A DNA stretch of 64,000 nucleotides, taken from positions 24,097-88,096 of the forward strand of contig CAKUFK010000013.1 in the NCBI GenBank assembly GCA_934647945.1. The letters run 5' to 3'. This document shows positions 25,699-34,904 of the stretch, one piece after another. A program made the position numbers and the translations under genes. The stretch comes from an uncultured Eubacteriales bacterium. GTDB taxonomy: Bacteria > Bacillota > Clostridia > Oscillospirales > Acutalibacteraceae. Within the stretch, counting starts at the first letter, position 1, and each line of letters starts with the position of its first letter. The notes under the pieces were generated by a model, which saw only the letters and a program-made list of their open reading frames with translations, was not told the DNA's origin and made no database searches.

Positions 25699-27927
25699 GT
25701 GGACACGATAAAGAGATGGATGAAGAACGGGGCGTCTTTCCTGGAGGACAGCATCCTGCTGTCCTCCCTGCGGCAGGGCGTGGTGCTGGCCATTCCCTTT
25801 TTGATGGCCGGGTCGATCGCGCTCGTGTTGAATTCCTTTCCGGTATCGGGCTATCAGGCCTTCCTGGACGGTTTTCTGGGGGGAAGGGTCCGGGACCTGC
25901 TCGTCCTGATCTACAACTCCACCTTGAACGCCCTGTCCCTGCTGCTGCTCGTGACGATCAGCTATAATTATGGGCGGAACCGGGACGGTGAGCGGGCGGT
26001 GCTGTATCCGCTCGTAGCCCTTTGTTCCTATGTGGCCTGTGTGTACAAGGGGGAGGAGACCGCGCCGCTGGAGATTTTCAGCCCGCCCTGGCTCTTCACC
26101 GCGATTGTGGTAGCCCTGGGTTCGTCGGCCCTGTTCCGGTGCCTGGTCAAGCTCAAACCGCTGCGCAACCGGCAGTATACCGAGGGCGCGGATGTGCTTT
26201 TCAATCGGGCGATCACGGCGATCTGGCCGGCGGTGCTGATCGTTGCCCTGTTTGCGGCGGTCAACGTTCTCCTGTCCGAAATCCTGGGCACGACCGCCCT
26301 GCATAATGTGGCGTCCGATCTGTTCATGACCCTGTTCGAACAGGTGGGGCGCAACTTCGGAGGGGCGCTGCTGTTTATCCTGTCCATCCATCTCCTCTGG
26401 TTTTTTGGCGTCCATGGCAGCAATGTGCTCGATGGGGTGGCGAGGCAGTTCTTTGAAAACGGGATCGAGGTCAACCGGCAGCTCATCGAGCAGGGGAGCG
26501 CGCCGACCGAAATCTACTCCAAAACCTTTTTCGACACCTTTGTGCTCATGGGCGGGTGCGGGACCGCCCTCTGCCTAGTGATCGCCATGCTGATCGTCTG
26601 CCGCGGCAAAAGCAACCGCCGGCTGGCCAAGATCGGGGCTTTCCCGGTCCTGTTCAACGTCAGCGAGCTGATGGTGTTCGGCCTGCCGGTGGTGCTCAAT
26701 CCCGTGATGCTCCTGCCCTTTCTCCTCACCCCTCTGGTTTTGACCGGGATCAGCGGCCTTGCCTGCGCGGCGGGGCTGGTGCCCGTGGCCGTGAATCCGG
26801 TCGAATGGACCACGCCCGCTCTCGTCAGCGGGTATGTGGCGACCGGCTCCCTGGCCGGCAGCGCGCTCCAGCTCGTCAATATCGTGGTGGGCGTCGGCAT
26901 CTATCTGCCCTTTGTCCGCCTGGCCGAGAGGCGGCAGGCCCATCAGGTGGATGAGAGTATCCACGCCCTCACCGACCTCGTGAAAAGAGGGGAGGAGGAC
27001 GGGTCGCTTCCCTCCCTGCTCACCCTGCCCGGCCGGTTGGGGACCACGGCGAAAATGCTGGCCTCCGACCTGCATTACGCCGCCCGGCATGGCGGCATCG
27101 AGCTTTACTACCAGCCCCAGATGAAAGCGGACGGGACCCCTTTCGGCGGGGAGGCCTTATTACGGTGGAAGCATCCATCCGCCGGCTTCCTTTACCCGCC
27201 CCTGGTGATCGCGCTGGCGAGGGAGGATCATTTCCTCGACGAGCTGGGCCTTCTGCTCATCGAGCAGGCCTGCCGGGATTTTAAGAGGCTGGAAGAGGCC
27301 TGCCCTGTCCCGCTGGACATCTCGGTCAACATCACGCCCGACCAGCTCAACCGGCCGGATTTCACGGGGGAGGTCCAAAAGCGGCTGCGTGCCTACCGGA
27401 TCCCAAAGGGAAGGCTGGGGTTCGAGATCACCGAGCAGGTGGCGCTGTCCTCCTCCACGGCGGTGCATCAGCGGCTGCTGGAGCTGCGGGAGATGGGCCT
27501 GCAGGTCATCATGGACGATTTCGGGATGGGTCACGGTTCGATGGCCTATCTGCAAAACGCCGAATTTTCCATTGTCAAGCTGGACGGCAGCCTGGTCCGG
27601 CCCATTCTGGCCAACGAACGCTCGGAGAACATCGTGCGTTCCATCCAGCAATTGGCCGATTCGCTCGGTTTTTGCCTGCTGGCTGAATTTGTAGAGACGC
27701 CGGAACAGCGGGACCGGCTGGCCCAGCTCGGGTGTACCCTCTACCAAGGGTATCTGTACAGCCCGGCCCTTCCGCTGGACGGCTTTATTACGTATATCCA
27801 AAGAATGGGGGTGCGGCCCGATGCGCTTGCCGGAGAGTCCGGATCTGTGCTTCCGTCCTCTGACGATGGAGGATGTCGGGAACTTGTGCGATATCCTGCA
27901 GGATCCGGAGACGATGACTGCGTATGA
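25699..27927 (+). CDS. PTS EIIC-like membrane domain fused to an EAL c-di-GMP phosphodiesterase
   Basis: The 742-residue protein starts at GTG 25699 with GAGGAG upstream. Residues 1 to about 420 hold ten or so membrane helices like the EIIC sugar permease of the lactose/cellobiose family, including the WFFGVHG loop; no EIIB or EIIA domain is present. From about 455 an EAL domain follows with EALLRW (Glu near 484), SVNIT, FEITE, MDDFG, KLDGS and AEFVET, so the metal and general-base residues are mostly kept. It may couple sugar sensing to c-di-GMP breakdown. Its last 37 residues overlap the GNAT gene in another frame. Confidence 0.88.
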   Translation: MDTIKRWMKNGASFLEDSILLSSLRQGVVLAIPFLMAGSIALVLNSFPVSGYQAFLDGFLGGRVRDLLVLIYNSTLNALSLLLLVTISYNYGRNRDGERAVLYPLVALCSYVACVYKGEETAPLEIFSPPWLFTAIVVALGSSALFRCLVKLKPLRNRQYTEGADVLFNRAITAIWPAVLIVALFAAVNVLLSEILGTTALHNVASDLFMTLFEQVGRNFGGALLFILSIHLLWFFGVHGSNVLDGVARQFFENGIEVNRQLIEQGSAPTEIYSKTFFDTFVLMGGCGTALCLVIAMLIVCRGKSNRRLAKIGAFPVLFNVSELMVFGLPVVLNPVMLLPFLLTPLVLTGISGLACAAGLVPVAVNPVEWTTPALVSGYVATGSLAGSALQLVNIVVGVGIYLPFVRLAERRQAHQVDESIHALTDLVKRGEEDGSLPSLLTLPGRLGTTAKMLASDLHYAARHGGIELYYQPQMKADGTPFGGEALLRWKHPSAGFLYPPLVIALAREDHFLDELGLLLIEQACRDFKRLEEACPVPLDISVNITPDQLNRPDFTGEVQKRLRAYRIPKGRLGFEITEQVALSSSTAVHQRLLELREMGLQVIMDDFGMGHGSMAYLQNAEFSIVKLDGSLVRPILANERSENIVRSIQQLADSLGFCLLAEFVETPEQRDRLAQLGCTLYQGYLYSPALPLDGFITYIQRMGVRPDALAGESGSVLPSSDDGGCRELVRYPAGSGDDDCV

Positions 27928-28372
27928 GCACGCTTTTTCCATGCAGGAGGTATATACTTGGCTTGGGCGGCAGCAGGCGCGGTATATCCGGTATGGGTTC
28001 GGGCTGTGGGCCCTTCTCGACGCCGGTACCGGCGTTTTCGTCGGGCAGGTGGGCCTGACCATACAGGATACTCCGGGAGGTCCGGAGCTGGAGATCGGAT
28101 ATCTGCTCAAGCGCCGTTTCTGGCATCGTGGTTATGCTGTCCGGGCGGCGGCGGCCTGCCGGGATTTCGCGTTTACGAGTTTGGAGGCTCCCCGGGTGGT
28201 GAGCATCATCCGGGACACGAACGAGGCGTCGAAAAGGGTGGCGGAACGAATCGGGCTGCGCCCCGAATCCACCTTTGTCAAGCGGTATTATGGGATGGAT
28301 ATGCCCCACATCGTGTATGCGCTCGACCGCGGGGATTTTTATAAAAAGGCAGGGGAACCGGATGGGCAATAG
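27821..28372 (+). CDS. GNAT family N-acetyltransferase (RimJ/RimL type)
   Basis: The 183-residue protein has the acetyltransf_3 pattern: CFRPLTMEDVGNLCDILQDPETM at the N terminus, FVGQVGLTIQ, ELEIGYLLKRRFWHRGYAVRAAAA (acetyl-CoA loop; quoted in parts) and NEASKRVAERIGLR. The substrate is unknown. It overlaps the preceding EAL gene by 107 bases and the next gene by 11 bases, so the four genes form one tight operon. Confidence 0.85.
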   Translation: MRLPESPDLCFRPLTMEDVGNLCDILQDPETMTAYEHAFSMQEVYTWLGRQQARYIRYGFGLWALLDAGTGVFVGQVGLTIQDTPGGPELEIGYLLKRRFWHRGYAVRAAAACRDFAFTSLEAPRVVSIIRDTNEASKRVAERIGLRPESTFVKRYYGMDMPHIVYALDRGDFYKKAGEPDGQ

Positions 28373-29651
28373 GAAATCACCGGACGGCTGGGTGTCCCTC
28401 GATAATTCGGCTAAAATCTATCCGGCGGTGCGCACCCGGGACTGGGCCGCGATGTTTCGGGTGAGCGTCACCCTGAAGGACGAGGTGGACCAGGGACTGC
28501 TCGAGCGCGCCCTGGCGGATACCCTCAAACGGATCCCGGCCTTCTGTCTGTCCCTGCACAAAGGGGTGTTCTGGTTCTATCTGGAACCGAACCGTCTGCC
28601 CTCCATCGTGGAGCCGGACGTCAACAATCCCTGCAAGAAGATCGACAAACGGGAAAGCAACGGGTATTATTTCCGGGTACGGGTATACCGCAGCCGGATC
28701 GCGCTCGAGCTCTTCCATTCGATCTCGGACGGAAACGGCGCGATGGTATTCCTCAAAACCCTGGCGGCGCGGTACCTGACCCTGTCCGGCCATCCTATCC
28801 CCGCGGGGGAAGGGGTATTGGACTGCGCAGAGGAGCCCCATCCCGAAGAAATGGAGGACAGCCATGCGGCATACGCATCCTTCCGCCACATCGAGAGCCG
28901 CAGGGAAAAAAAGGCGTACCATCCCCGCATGACCCGGATGCCGCCGCCCCGGCTGCGGATCATCACCGGTGTGATGCCGGCCGGCGCGGTCCATGAGAAG
29001 GCGGCGGGACTGGGGGTGACGGTCAACGAATATCTGACCGGGGCGCTCTGCTATGCCTTCTATCTTCTTCAGAAACAGGAAGCGCCCCGGCGCCCGAAGC
29101 CGGTAAAAATCAGCGTGCCGATCAATATGCGCCGCTTTTATCCGAGCCAGACGCTGCGGAATTTCGCGCTGTTCGTCAATCCGGGCATCGAACCGGAATA
29201 CGGGGACTATTCGTTCGAGGAGATCGTCCATCACGTCCACCATTTCATGCGGCTGCGGCTCAATGAACAGTATCTCAACGCCATCTTGTCGGCCAATGTG
29301 GGCAACGAAAAGAACCCGGCCGTCCGGGCCGTGCCGCTCTTCATCAAGAATCTGATTATGGGGATGGCGTACCGCTTGTACGGGGAAAGCCGGTATACCT
29401 GCAGTCTTTCCAATCTGGGCATCCTCAAGGTGCCGGAGGAAATGCGGCCTTTTGTGGAACGGTTCGATTTCCTCATGGGGCCGCCCCGTTTCAACACCCA
29501 TGGGGCGTCGGCGGTCACGTTCGACGGGAAGCTCTGCCTGTCGGTGACCAGCGTGGTGGAGGAGACGGAGCTGGAACGCCTGTTTTTCACCGAGCTCGTC
29601 AGACGGGGGATACCGGTCACCGTCGAAAGCAACGGGGTTCCGGGCCGATGA
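28362..29651 (+). CDS. alcohol-acetyltransferase-like / condensation-fold protein
   Basis: The 429-residue protein starts at ATG 28362 (AGGGGA upstream) and overlaps the GNAT stop. It has the two-lobed CoA-dependent acyltransferase look: FHSISDGNGA fits the HxxxDG active-site motif, and VSVPINMRRFYPSQTLRNFALFV with SNLGILKVPEEM matches the DUF1298/Atf2 branch. It may transfer acyl groups, but no natural substrate can be given. The neighbouring small zinc-ribbon membrane protein is often found with this type. Confidence 0.75.
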   Translation: MGNRKSPDGWVSLDNSAKIYPAVRTRDWAAMFRVSVTLKDEVDQGLLERALADTLKRIPAFCLSLHKGVFWFYLEPNRLPSIVEPDVNNPCKKIDKRESNGYYFRVRVYRSRIALELFHSISDGNGAMVFLKTLAARYLTLSGHPIPAGEGVLDCAEEPHPEEMEDSHAAYASFRHIESRREKKAYHPRMTRMPPPRLRIITGVMPAGAVHEKAAGLGVTVNEYLTGALCYAFYLLQKQEAPRRPKPVKISVPINMRRFYPSQTLRNFALFVNPGIEPEYGDYSFEEIVHHVHHFMRLRLNEQYLNAILSANVGNEKNPAVRAVPLFIKNLIMGMAYRLYGESRYTCSLSNLGILKVPEEMRPFVERFDFLMGPPRFNTHGASAVTFDGKLCLSVTSVVEETELERLFFTELVRRGIPVTVESNGVPGR

Positions 29652-29684
29652 AACGGATATGCGCTGTGAAAGGATGAGCGATCG

Positions 29685-30392
29685 ATGTCGTATTGTGTGA
29701 ACTGCGGAGTGGAGCTCGCGCCGAGCGAGCCGGTCTGCCCGCTTTGCCATACCGAAGTGCAGAACCCCCGCCAGCCCTTCGACCGGAAAGCGCCCCAGCC
29801 CTTTCCGGCCCGGCTCGACCTGTTCCGCCCGCAGAGCGACCGGGGCTTTATCGCCGCGATTCTGACCCTGGTCCTGCTGCTGCCCGCCGCGATCTGTCTG
29901 GCCTGCGACGTGGCCTATACCAGCAGCGCGGGCTGGTCCATGCTGGTCATCGGGGCGGTGGCGATGCTGTGGGTCTTCATCGTGCCCGCGCTGTTCATCC
30001 GCCGGCACCCGATCCTGTTCGGCCTCATCCTCGACACCGCCGCCCTGCTCGGCTACCTGTTCGTCGTCGAGCGTTTCGCGGCCAGGGGATTGTGGTTCCA
30101 GCATCTGGCGCTGCCCATCGTCGTGATGGTCGCGGGGCTGTTCGCTGTGGATTATGGCCTGATCTCCAAGGTGGTGCGGGGCAAATTCCGGCAGGCGGCC
30201 GTGGTACTCTTCACCGCGCCCTGCCTGCCGCTGGGAATCGAAATCATCCTCGATCTCTACCTGCAGGGTCAAATCACCCTGCAGTGGTCCTTTTTCGTGG
30301 CCATCCCCTGCCTGATTTTGGCGCTGCTCCTGCTCCTGCTGGGCCGGCGGGAGCGGTTCCGGAGCCAGATGAAAAAACGGCTGCACATGTGA
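29685..30392 (+). CDS. zinc-ribbon membrane protein, DUF6320-like
   Basis: The 235-residue protein begins with a zinc ribbon (YCVNCGVELAPSEPVCPLC, two CxxC pairs) and continues with six membrane helices. This fits the DUF6320 type, which often lies next to condensation-fold proteins as here. The function is unknown. AAAGGATGAG precedes the ATG. Confidence 0.75.
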   Translation: MSYCVNCGVELAPSEPVCPLCHTEVQNPRQPFDRKAPQPFPARLDLFRPQSDRGFIAAILTLVLLLPAAICLACDVAYTSSAGWSMLVIGAVAMLWVFIVPALFIRRHPILFGLILDTAALLGYLFVVERFAARGLWFQHLALPIVVMVAGLFAVDYGLISKVVRGKFRQAAVVLFTAPCLPLGIEIILDLYLQGQITLQWSFFVAIPCLILALLLLLLGRRERFRSQMKKRLHM

Positions 30393-30420
30393 GGGATGAA
30401 AGACAGGGGGAAAACAGGTT

Positions 30421-30540
30421 ATGATCCGACGGGTGACGGAATCGGAGCTGCCGCTGTGCCTCCGCGTGATCCACGAGGCGTTCGGCACCGTCGCGGAGGA
30501 ATTCGGGTTGACGCCGGACAATTGTCCGACCAACGGCGCG
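30421..30540 (+). pseudogene. truncated GNAT acetyltransferase, N-terminal 40 residues
   Basis: The start reads IRRVTESELPLCLRVIHEAF, then TVAEEFGLTPDNCPTN, which is the beginning of a known GNAT subfamily. After about 40 residues the frame turns into unrelated, low-complexity sequence that ends at 30672, and no acetyl-CoA motif follows. It looks like a decayed gene whose remainder was deleted. Confidence 0.6.
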
Positions 30541-30694
30541 TCTGTTTTTCCCGTTCCTTGTGCCGAAACGGCTAAGAGAAGGATACCGGCTATTCATTTC
30601 CAGGGCCGTCGGCCCCGTATTGGTTGGAGGCGGATCCTGGTATCGGCGTCAATGCCTGGGTTTCGGGGGTAGCGGAGCGGTTTGGAGAAAACCC

Positions 30695-30723
30695 TTGTCG
30701 ATTGATGAAAAACGGTGTATACT
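30695..30723 (+). promoter_or_regulatory. typA promoter
   Basis: TTGTCG (30695-30700), 17 bases and TATACT (30718-30723). The ATG is 49 bases downstream of the -10. Confidence 0.75.
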
Positions 30724-30771
30724 ATATAGGTTCGGGTAACGTTCAACATTGAAGGATTGGAAGAATCAAAC

Positions 30772-32598
30772 ATGGCAAAACGTGAAAATCTGCGCAATAT
30801 CGCCATCATCGCCCACGTCGATCACGGCAAAACCACCCTGGTCGACCAGCTCCTGCGCCAGAGCGGCGTGTTCCGCGTCAACGAACAGGTGGCGGAGCGG
30901 GTGATGGACTCGGGCGATCTGGAACGGGAGCGGGGCATTACCATCCTCTCCAAAAACACCGCCGTGATGTTCGGCGACACCAAGATCAACATCGTAGACA
31001 CCCCCGGCCACGCCGATTTCGGCGGCGAAGTGGAGCGGATCCTGATGATGGTGGATGGGGTGCTGCTGCTGGTGGACGCCTTCGAGGGCTGTATGCCGCA
31101 GACTCGTTTCGTCCTCAAAAAAGCCCTCGGACTCGGGAAACGGCCGGTTGTGGTCATCAATAAAATCGATCGGGACGGCGCCCGTCCGGCCGAGGTCATC
31201 GACGAGCTGCTCGACCTGTTCATCGAGCTCGGCGCCGATGAGGACCAGTTGGATTTCCCGGTTTTGTACGCCTCGGGCCGGGACGGGTACGCGTCCCTCG
31301 ACCCGGAGGCGCGGGAAGGGGACATGCGCCCCCTGTTTGAAGCGATCCTGCGGCATGTGCCCGCCCCGGAGGGGGATCCCGACGGGCCGCTGCAGATCCT
31401 GTTTTCCAACATCGATTACGACGATTATGTGGGCCGCATCGGCGTCGGCCGGGTAGAACGGGGCCGGGTGTCGAACGGACAGGCCATCGTCTTGTGCAAG
31501 GCCGACGGCACCACCGTCGGCGCCCGGATCGGCAAGCTCTATCAGTTCGAGGGACTCGGGCGGGTGGAGCATGAGAGCGCCGCCCTCGGCGATATCGTCG
31601 CCGTGACGGGGATCCCGGGACTGAGCATTGGGGAAACGGCCTGCGTCCCCGACTGTGTGGAGCCGCTGCCCTTCATCCACATCGACGAACCTACCATATC
31701 GATGGTATTCATGGTCAATAACAGCCCCTTCGCGGGCCGGGAAGGCAAGTTCGTCACCTCCCGGAATCTCCGGGACCGCCTGTTCAAAGAGGTGGAGACC
31801 AATGTGAGCATGCGGGTCAAGGAGACGGAATCCACCGACGCCTTCGAGGTATCCGGCCGGGGCGAGCTGCACCTGTCAATCCTCATCGAGACCATGCGGC
31901 GCCAGGGCTTCGAGTTCGCGGTCAGCCGTCCTCAGGTCATCTACAAGCGGGACGCGCAGGGGCACCTGCTCGAACCGATGGAGCTGCTGATGGTCGAGGT
32001 GCCGGAAGGCTATGTGGGGGCCGTGATGGAGAAGCTCGGCACCCGCCGGGCCGAAATCCTCAACATGGGCACCAGGGATACCGGCATCAGTCACCTGGAA
32101 TTCCGCATCCCCGCCCGGGGACTGATGGGCTACCGCCAGCAGTTTTTGTCCGATACCAACGGCAACGGGATTATGAACAGCGTGTTCGACGGGTACGAGC
32201 CCTACAAGGGAGAGATCCCCCAGCGTGTGCAGGGCTCGCTCGTGGTCTTTGAGTCGGGGGAAACGAGCGGCTACGGCCTGTACAATGCCCAGGACCGCGG
32301 CATCCTCTTCGTCGGTCCCGGCCTGCCGGTCTATGAAGGCATGATTGTCGGCATGTCCCCCAAAAACGAGGATATCGCCGTCAATGTCTGCAAGAAAAAA
32401 CACGTCACCAACATGCGGGCGGCCGGGTCGGACGAGGCGCTCCGCCTCACCCCGCCGACCGTCTTTTCCCTTGAGCAATCCCTCGAATTCATCAACGACG
32501 ACGAGCTCGTCGAGGTGACGCCGAAGAGCATCCGGCTGCGCAAGCGGATCCTTTCCAAAGAACAGCGGATGAAGGAATCCGCCAAGAAAAAAGCCTGA
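30772..32598 (+). CDS. typA: ribosome-associated GTPase TypA/BipA
   Basis: The 608-residue protein has the translational GTPase set: G1 AHVDHGKTT near residue 15, ERGITI (G2), DTPGHADF (G3), NKID (G4), then EF-Tu-like domain 2, EF-G-like domains (GRGELHLSILIETMRRQGFE) and the BipA-specific C-terminal region. TypA binds ribosomes and helps assembly and translation under stress. ATG 30772 has GGAAG eight bases before; the in-frame TTG at 30757 is less likely. Confidence 0.96.
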   Translation: MAKRENLRNIAIIAHVDHGKTTLVDQLLRQSGVFRVNEQVAERVMDSGDLERERGITILSKNTAVMFGDTKINIVDTPGHADFGGEVERILMMVDGVLLLVDAFEGCMPQTRFVLKKALGLGKRPVVVINKIDRDGARPAEVIDELLDLFIELGADEDQLDFPVLYASGRDGYASLDPEAREGDMRPLFEAILRHVPAPEGDPDGPLQILFSNIDYDDYVGRIGVGRVERGRVSNGQAIVLCKADGTTVGARIGKLYQFEGLGRVEHESAALGDIVAVTGIPGLSIGETACVPDCVEPLPFIHIDEPTISMVFMVNNSPFAGREGKFVTSRNLRDRLFKEVETNVSMRVKETESTDAFEVSGRGELHLSILIETMRRQGFEFAVSRPQVIYKRDAQGHLLEPMELLMVEVPEGYVGAVMEKLGTRRAEILNMGTRDTGISHLEFRIPARGLMGYRQQFLSDTNGNGIMNSVFDGYEPYKGEIPQRVQGSLVVFESGETSGYGLYNAQDRGILFVGPGLPVYEGMIVGMSPKNEDIAVNVCKKKHVTNMRAAGSDEALRLTPPTVFSLEQSLEFINDDELVEVTPKSIRLRKRILSKEQRMKESAKKKA

Positions 32599-32629
32599 CT
32601 TACCTGACGGCATCCGGGGAGGTGGCGGC

Positions 32630-34873
32630 ATGGCGCGTCCTCTGTGGGCGGTTGGCTTCACATGGCTGGCGGTTCTCGCTGCGGCGGCGCTCCTGCCGCT
32701 GAATGTGACGGTTCTGCTCGCGGCCCTGTGCGCGCTTCTGTTTGTGGCCACATTATTTATCTCCCCCTTGCGCAAGAAACGGGCGTTGCCGGTGGTGATC
32801 CTTGCCGCGGGCATCGCCTTTTCCCTTTACGCCGTCCGGGAGGTCTTCGTATACCGCCCGTGCGTCCGCCTGGACGGCCGGACGGTACAGGTGGAAGCGC
32901 AGGTGATCGAGACGTACACAAACGGCGCGGTCGACCTGCGGGTGCTGGAGGGGTGCGAAATCCCCAAAGGGGTCGGGCTGATCCTGTTTTTGGGAGATCA
33001 GGCGGAGCATCCGGATCTGTACGAGCGGGTGAGCGGGCGCCTGACGGTGAGGGCGGAGGATCTGTCGGATCTGCGCAACCTCGGGTATAAGGCGGGCGGG
33101 TTCTATCTGACCGCCGTTCCGGAAGAATATGGGGGCGCCGCCCTGCGCTATGAGGCGATGGCCCCGCCATGGACCGCCCCGTTTCAACGGGCGGGCCGGC
33201 TGGCGCAGGGGGTTCTGATGACATATCTGCCCGACGACCGGGGCGGGCTGGCCTCTTTAATCACCGTAGGCCGGGGATCGCTGTCGGAGGAGGCGCAGGA
33301 CGCGTTCGGTTTGTCGGGCGTGTCGCACCTCATCGCCGTTTCCGGCCTGCATATGGCGATCCTGTCCCAGGCGGTGCTGTCTCTGCTCAAAAAGCTGCGG
33401 ATTCCGCGCTGCCCGGCGGCGCTCTTGACCATGGCCGGCGTGTGCGGCTATATGGCGCTGGTTGGATTCCGCGCTTCGGTGGTGCGGGCGGGGGTTCTGT
33501 GTCTCGTGGTGCTGCTCGGTTCCTGTGTGAGGCGGCGGTCGGACAGCCTGAATTCCATCGGGCTCGCCCTGATCCTGCTGCTGGCCGCGGATCCCTATGC
33601 CGCGTATGATATCGGCCTGCAGCTCTCTTTCGCCGCCTGCCTGGGGATCCTCTGGCTCTATCCCTTCCTGCGGGAACGGATGGGGCGGCTGGTGACCTGG
33701 GCGGCGGAAGCCGGCCCGCCCGAAGCAGGGGAGGCCCCCGCTATTCCGCTCTGGCGCCGGATTTCCGGCCGTCTGCTCGGCAAAGGTCTGGACGCGCTTA
33801 GCGTCACCCTGTCCGCGATGCTGCCGACGCTGCCTTTGACAGCCTTCTGGTTCGGCAGCCTGTCCCTGATCGCGCCGCCGGCCAACCTGCTGACGGTGTT
33901 TCCCGCCTCCCTGCTCCTCATGACCAGCTGTCTGGGTGTCGTGTTCCATGCCCTGCCCCTGCTGTCGTTTTTAGCTGAGCCGCTCTTTTTGGCGGCGGGC
34001 CTGCTGGCGGATTATCTGTTGCGGGCGACCCGGCTTTTTGCCTCGTTGCCCTTCGCCGCCGTGACTGTCCGGGACGGGTACCTCCTCCTCTGGCTGCCGG
34101 CCGCGTTCGGCCTGCTGCTGCTGGGATGGCGTCTTTGCCGCGGAAAGGGTGTGCGCTGTGCGGCGGCGGCAGCGGCGATCGTCCTGTTTTGCGGGCTGGG
34201 TGTCCGGATGCTCTCCATGCGGGGCGTAACCACCCTGACGGTGGCACGCCGGACGATGTCGGCGGAGGTGCTGATAGAACGGGACGGCCGCGCGGGAGCG
34301 GTCATCACCGGAAACGACGACGGCTCCAACCTCGTTATGCTGCTGCGGGAACGGGGCATCCGCGGGTTGGACTTCCTGGTGGTGACGGACGGAACCGAAG
34401 GGGACCTGGCGAGGCTGCCTCACCTCCTGGAAGCCTATATCGCGGATACGGTGTACTTGTATCCGGCCGGGCGGGGGCCCTGCGCGGCGATCGCGCCGGA
34501 GTTCCGCCGCGCCTATCCGCTCGAAAACGCCTCCTGTACCTTTTGGGGAGGGGAGACCCTCCTGTGGCGGGATGGTTTCCTAAGAATGGAGTTTGGGGAT
34601 ACCCGGGTGCTGTTCTGTTCCAGGGAGGGGGATGCCGCGCGGCTTCCGGAGAGCTGGAGGGAGACGCATTTGGTCCTTTTCAGCGAGGAGCCGCCCCTGC
34701 ACGCAGGGGCGATCCGGGCCACTTCAGGCGTGATGGCCTGCCGGGCGGACAGGATGCCGACGGCCCTCAAGGGCATTCCCCGGTCGGATTATGAAATCCG
34801 GGCGACGCAGCGCGAACAGAGCGATCTGGCCCTGATGACCAGAGGACGCGGCGACATGACATGGAAATCGTGA
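32630..34873 (+). CDS. comEC: ComEC/Rec2 family DNA-uptake channel protein
   Basis: The 747-residue protein has N-terminal membrane helices, an OB-like outer domain, then the Competence core GVSHLIAVSGLHMAIL and ADPYAAYDIGLQLSFAACLGI (quoted in parts), and a C-terminal beta-lactamase-like region. The last domain lacks a clear HxHxDH zinc motif, so nuclease activity is doubtful. ComEC moves single-stranded DNA across the membrane. HolA follows, a frequent neighbour in Firmicutes. GGGGAGG precedes the ATG. Confidence 0.88.
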   Translation: MARPLWAVGFTWLAVLAAAALLPLNVTVLLAALCALLFVATLFISPLRKKRALPVVILAAGIAFSLYAVREVFVYRPCVRLDGRTVQVEAQVIETYTNGAVDLRVLEGCEIPKGVGLILFLGDQAEHPDLYERVSGRLTVRAEDLSDLRNLGYKAGGFYLTAVPEEYGGAALRYEAMAPPWTAPFQRAGRLAQGVLMTYLPDDRGGLASLITVGRGSLSEEAQDAFGLSGVSHLIAVSGLHMAILSQAVLSLLKKLRIPRCPAALLTMAGVCGYMALVGFRASVVRAGVLCLVVLLGSCVRRRSDSLNSIGLALILLLAADPYAAYDIGLQLSFAACLGILWLYPFLRERMGRLVTWAAEAGPPEAGEAPAIPLWRRISGRLLGKGLDALSVTLSAMLPTLPLTAFWFGSLSLIAPPANLLTVFPASLLLMTSCLGVVFHALPLLSFLAEPLFLAAGLLADYLLRATRLFASLPFAAVTVRDGYLLLWLPAAFGLLLLGWRLCRGKGVRCAAAAAAIVLFCGLGVRMLSMRGVTTLTVARRTMSAEVLIERDGRAGAVITGNDDGSNLVMLLRERGIRGLDFLVVTDGTEGDLARLPHLLEAYIADTVYLYPAGRGPCAAIAPEFRRAYPLENASCTFWGGETLLWRDGFLRMEFGDTRVLFCSREGDAARLPESWRETHLVLFSEEPPLHAGAIRATSGVMACRADRMPTALKGIPRSDYEIRATQREQSDLALMTRGRGDMTWKS

Positions 34874-34904
34874 TTCTGAGAATGAAACGAAAGGAGGCCG
34901 TCCC

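Noticed and set aside
21534..30555. Shared 13-base TTTTCCCGTTCCT at about 21536 and 30546
   Set aside because: Only 13 bases match and the flanks differ, so chance is likely; noted because both lie at gene-free edges.
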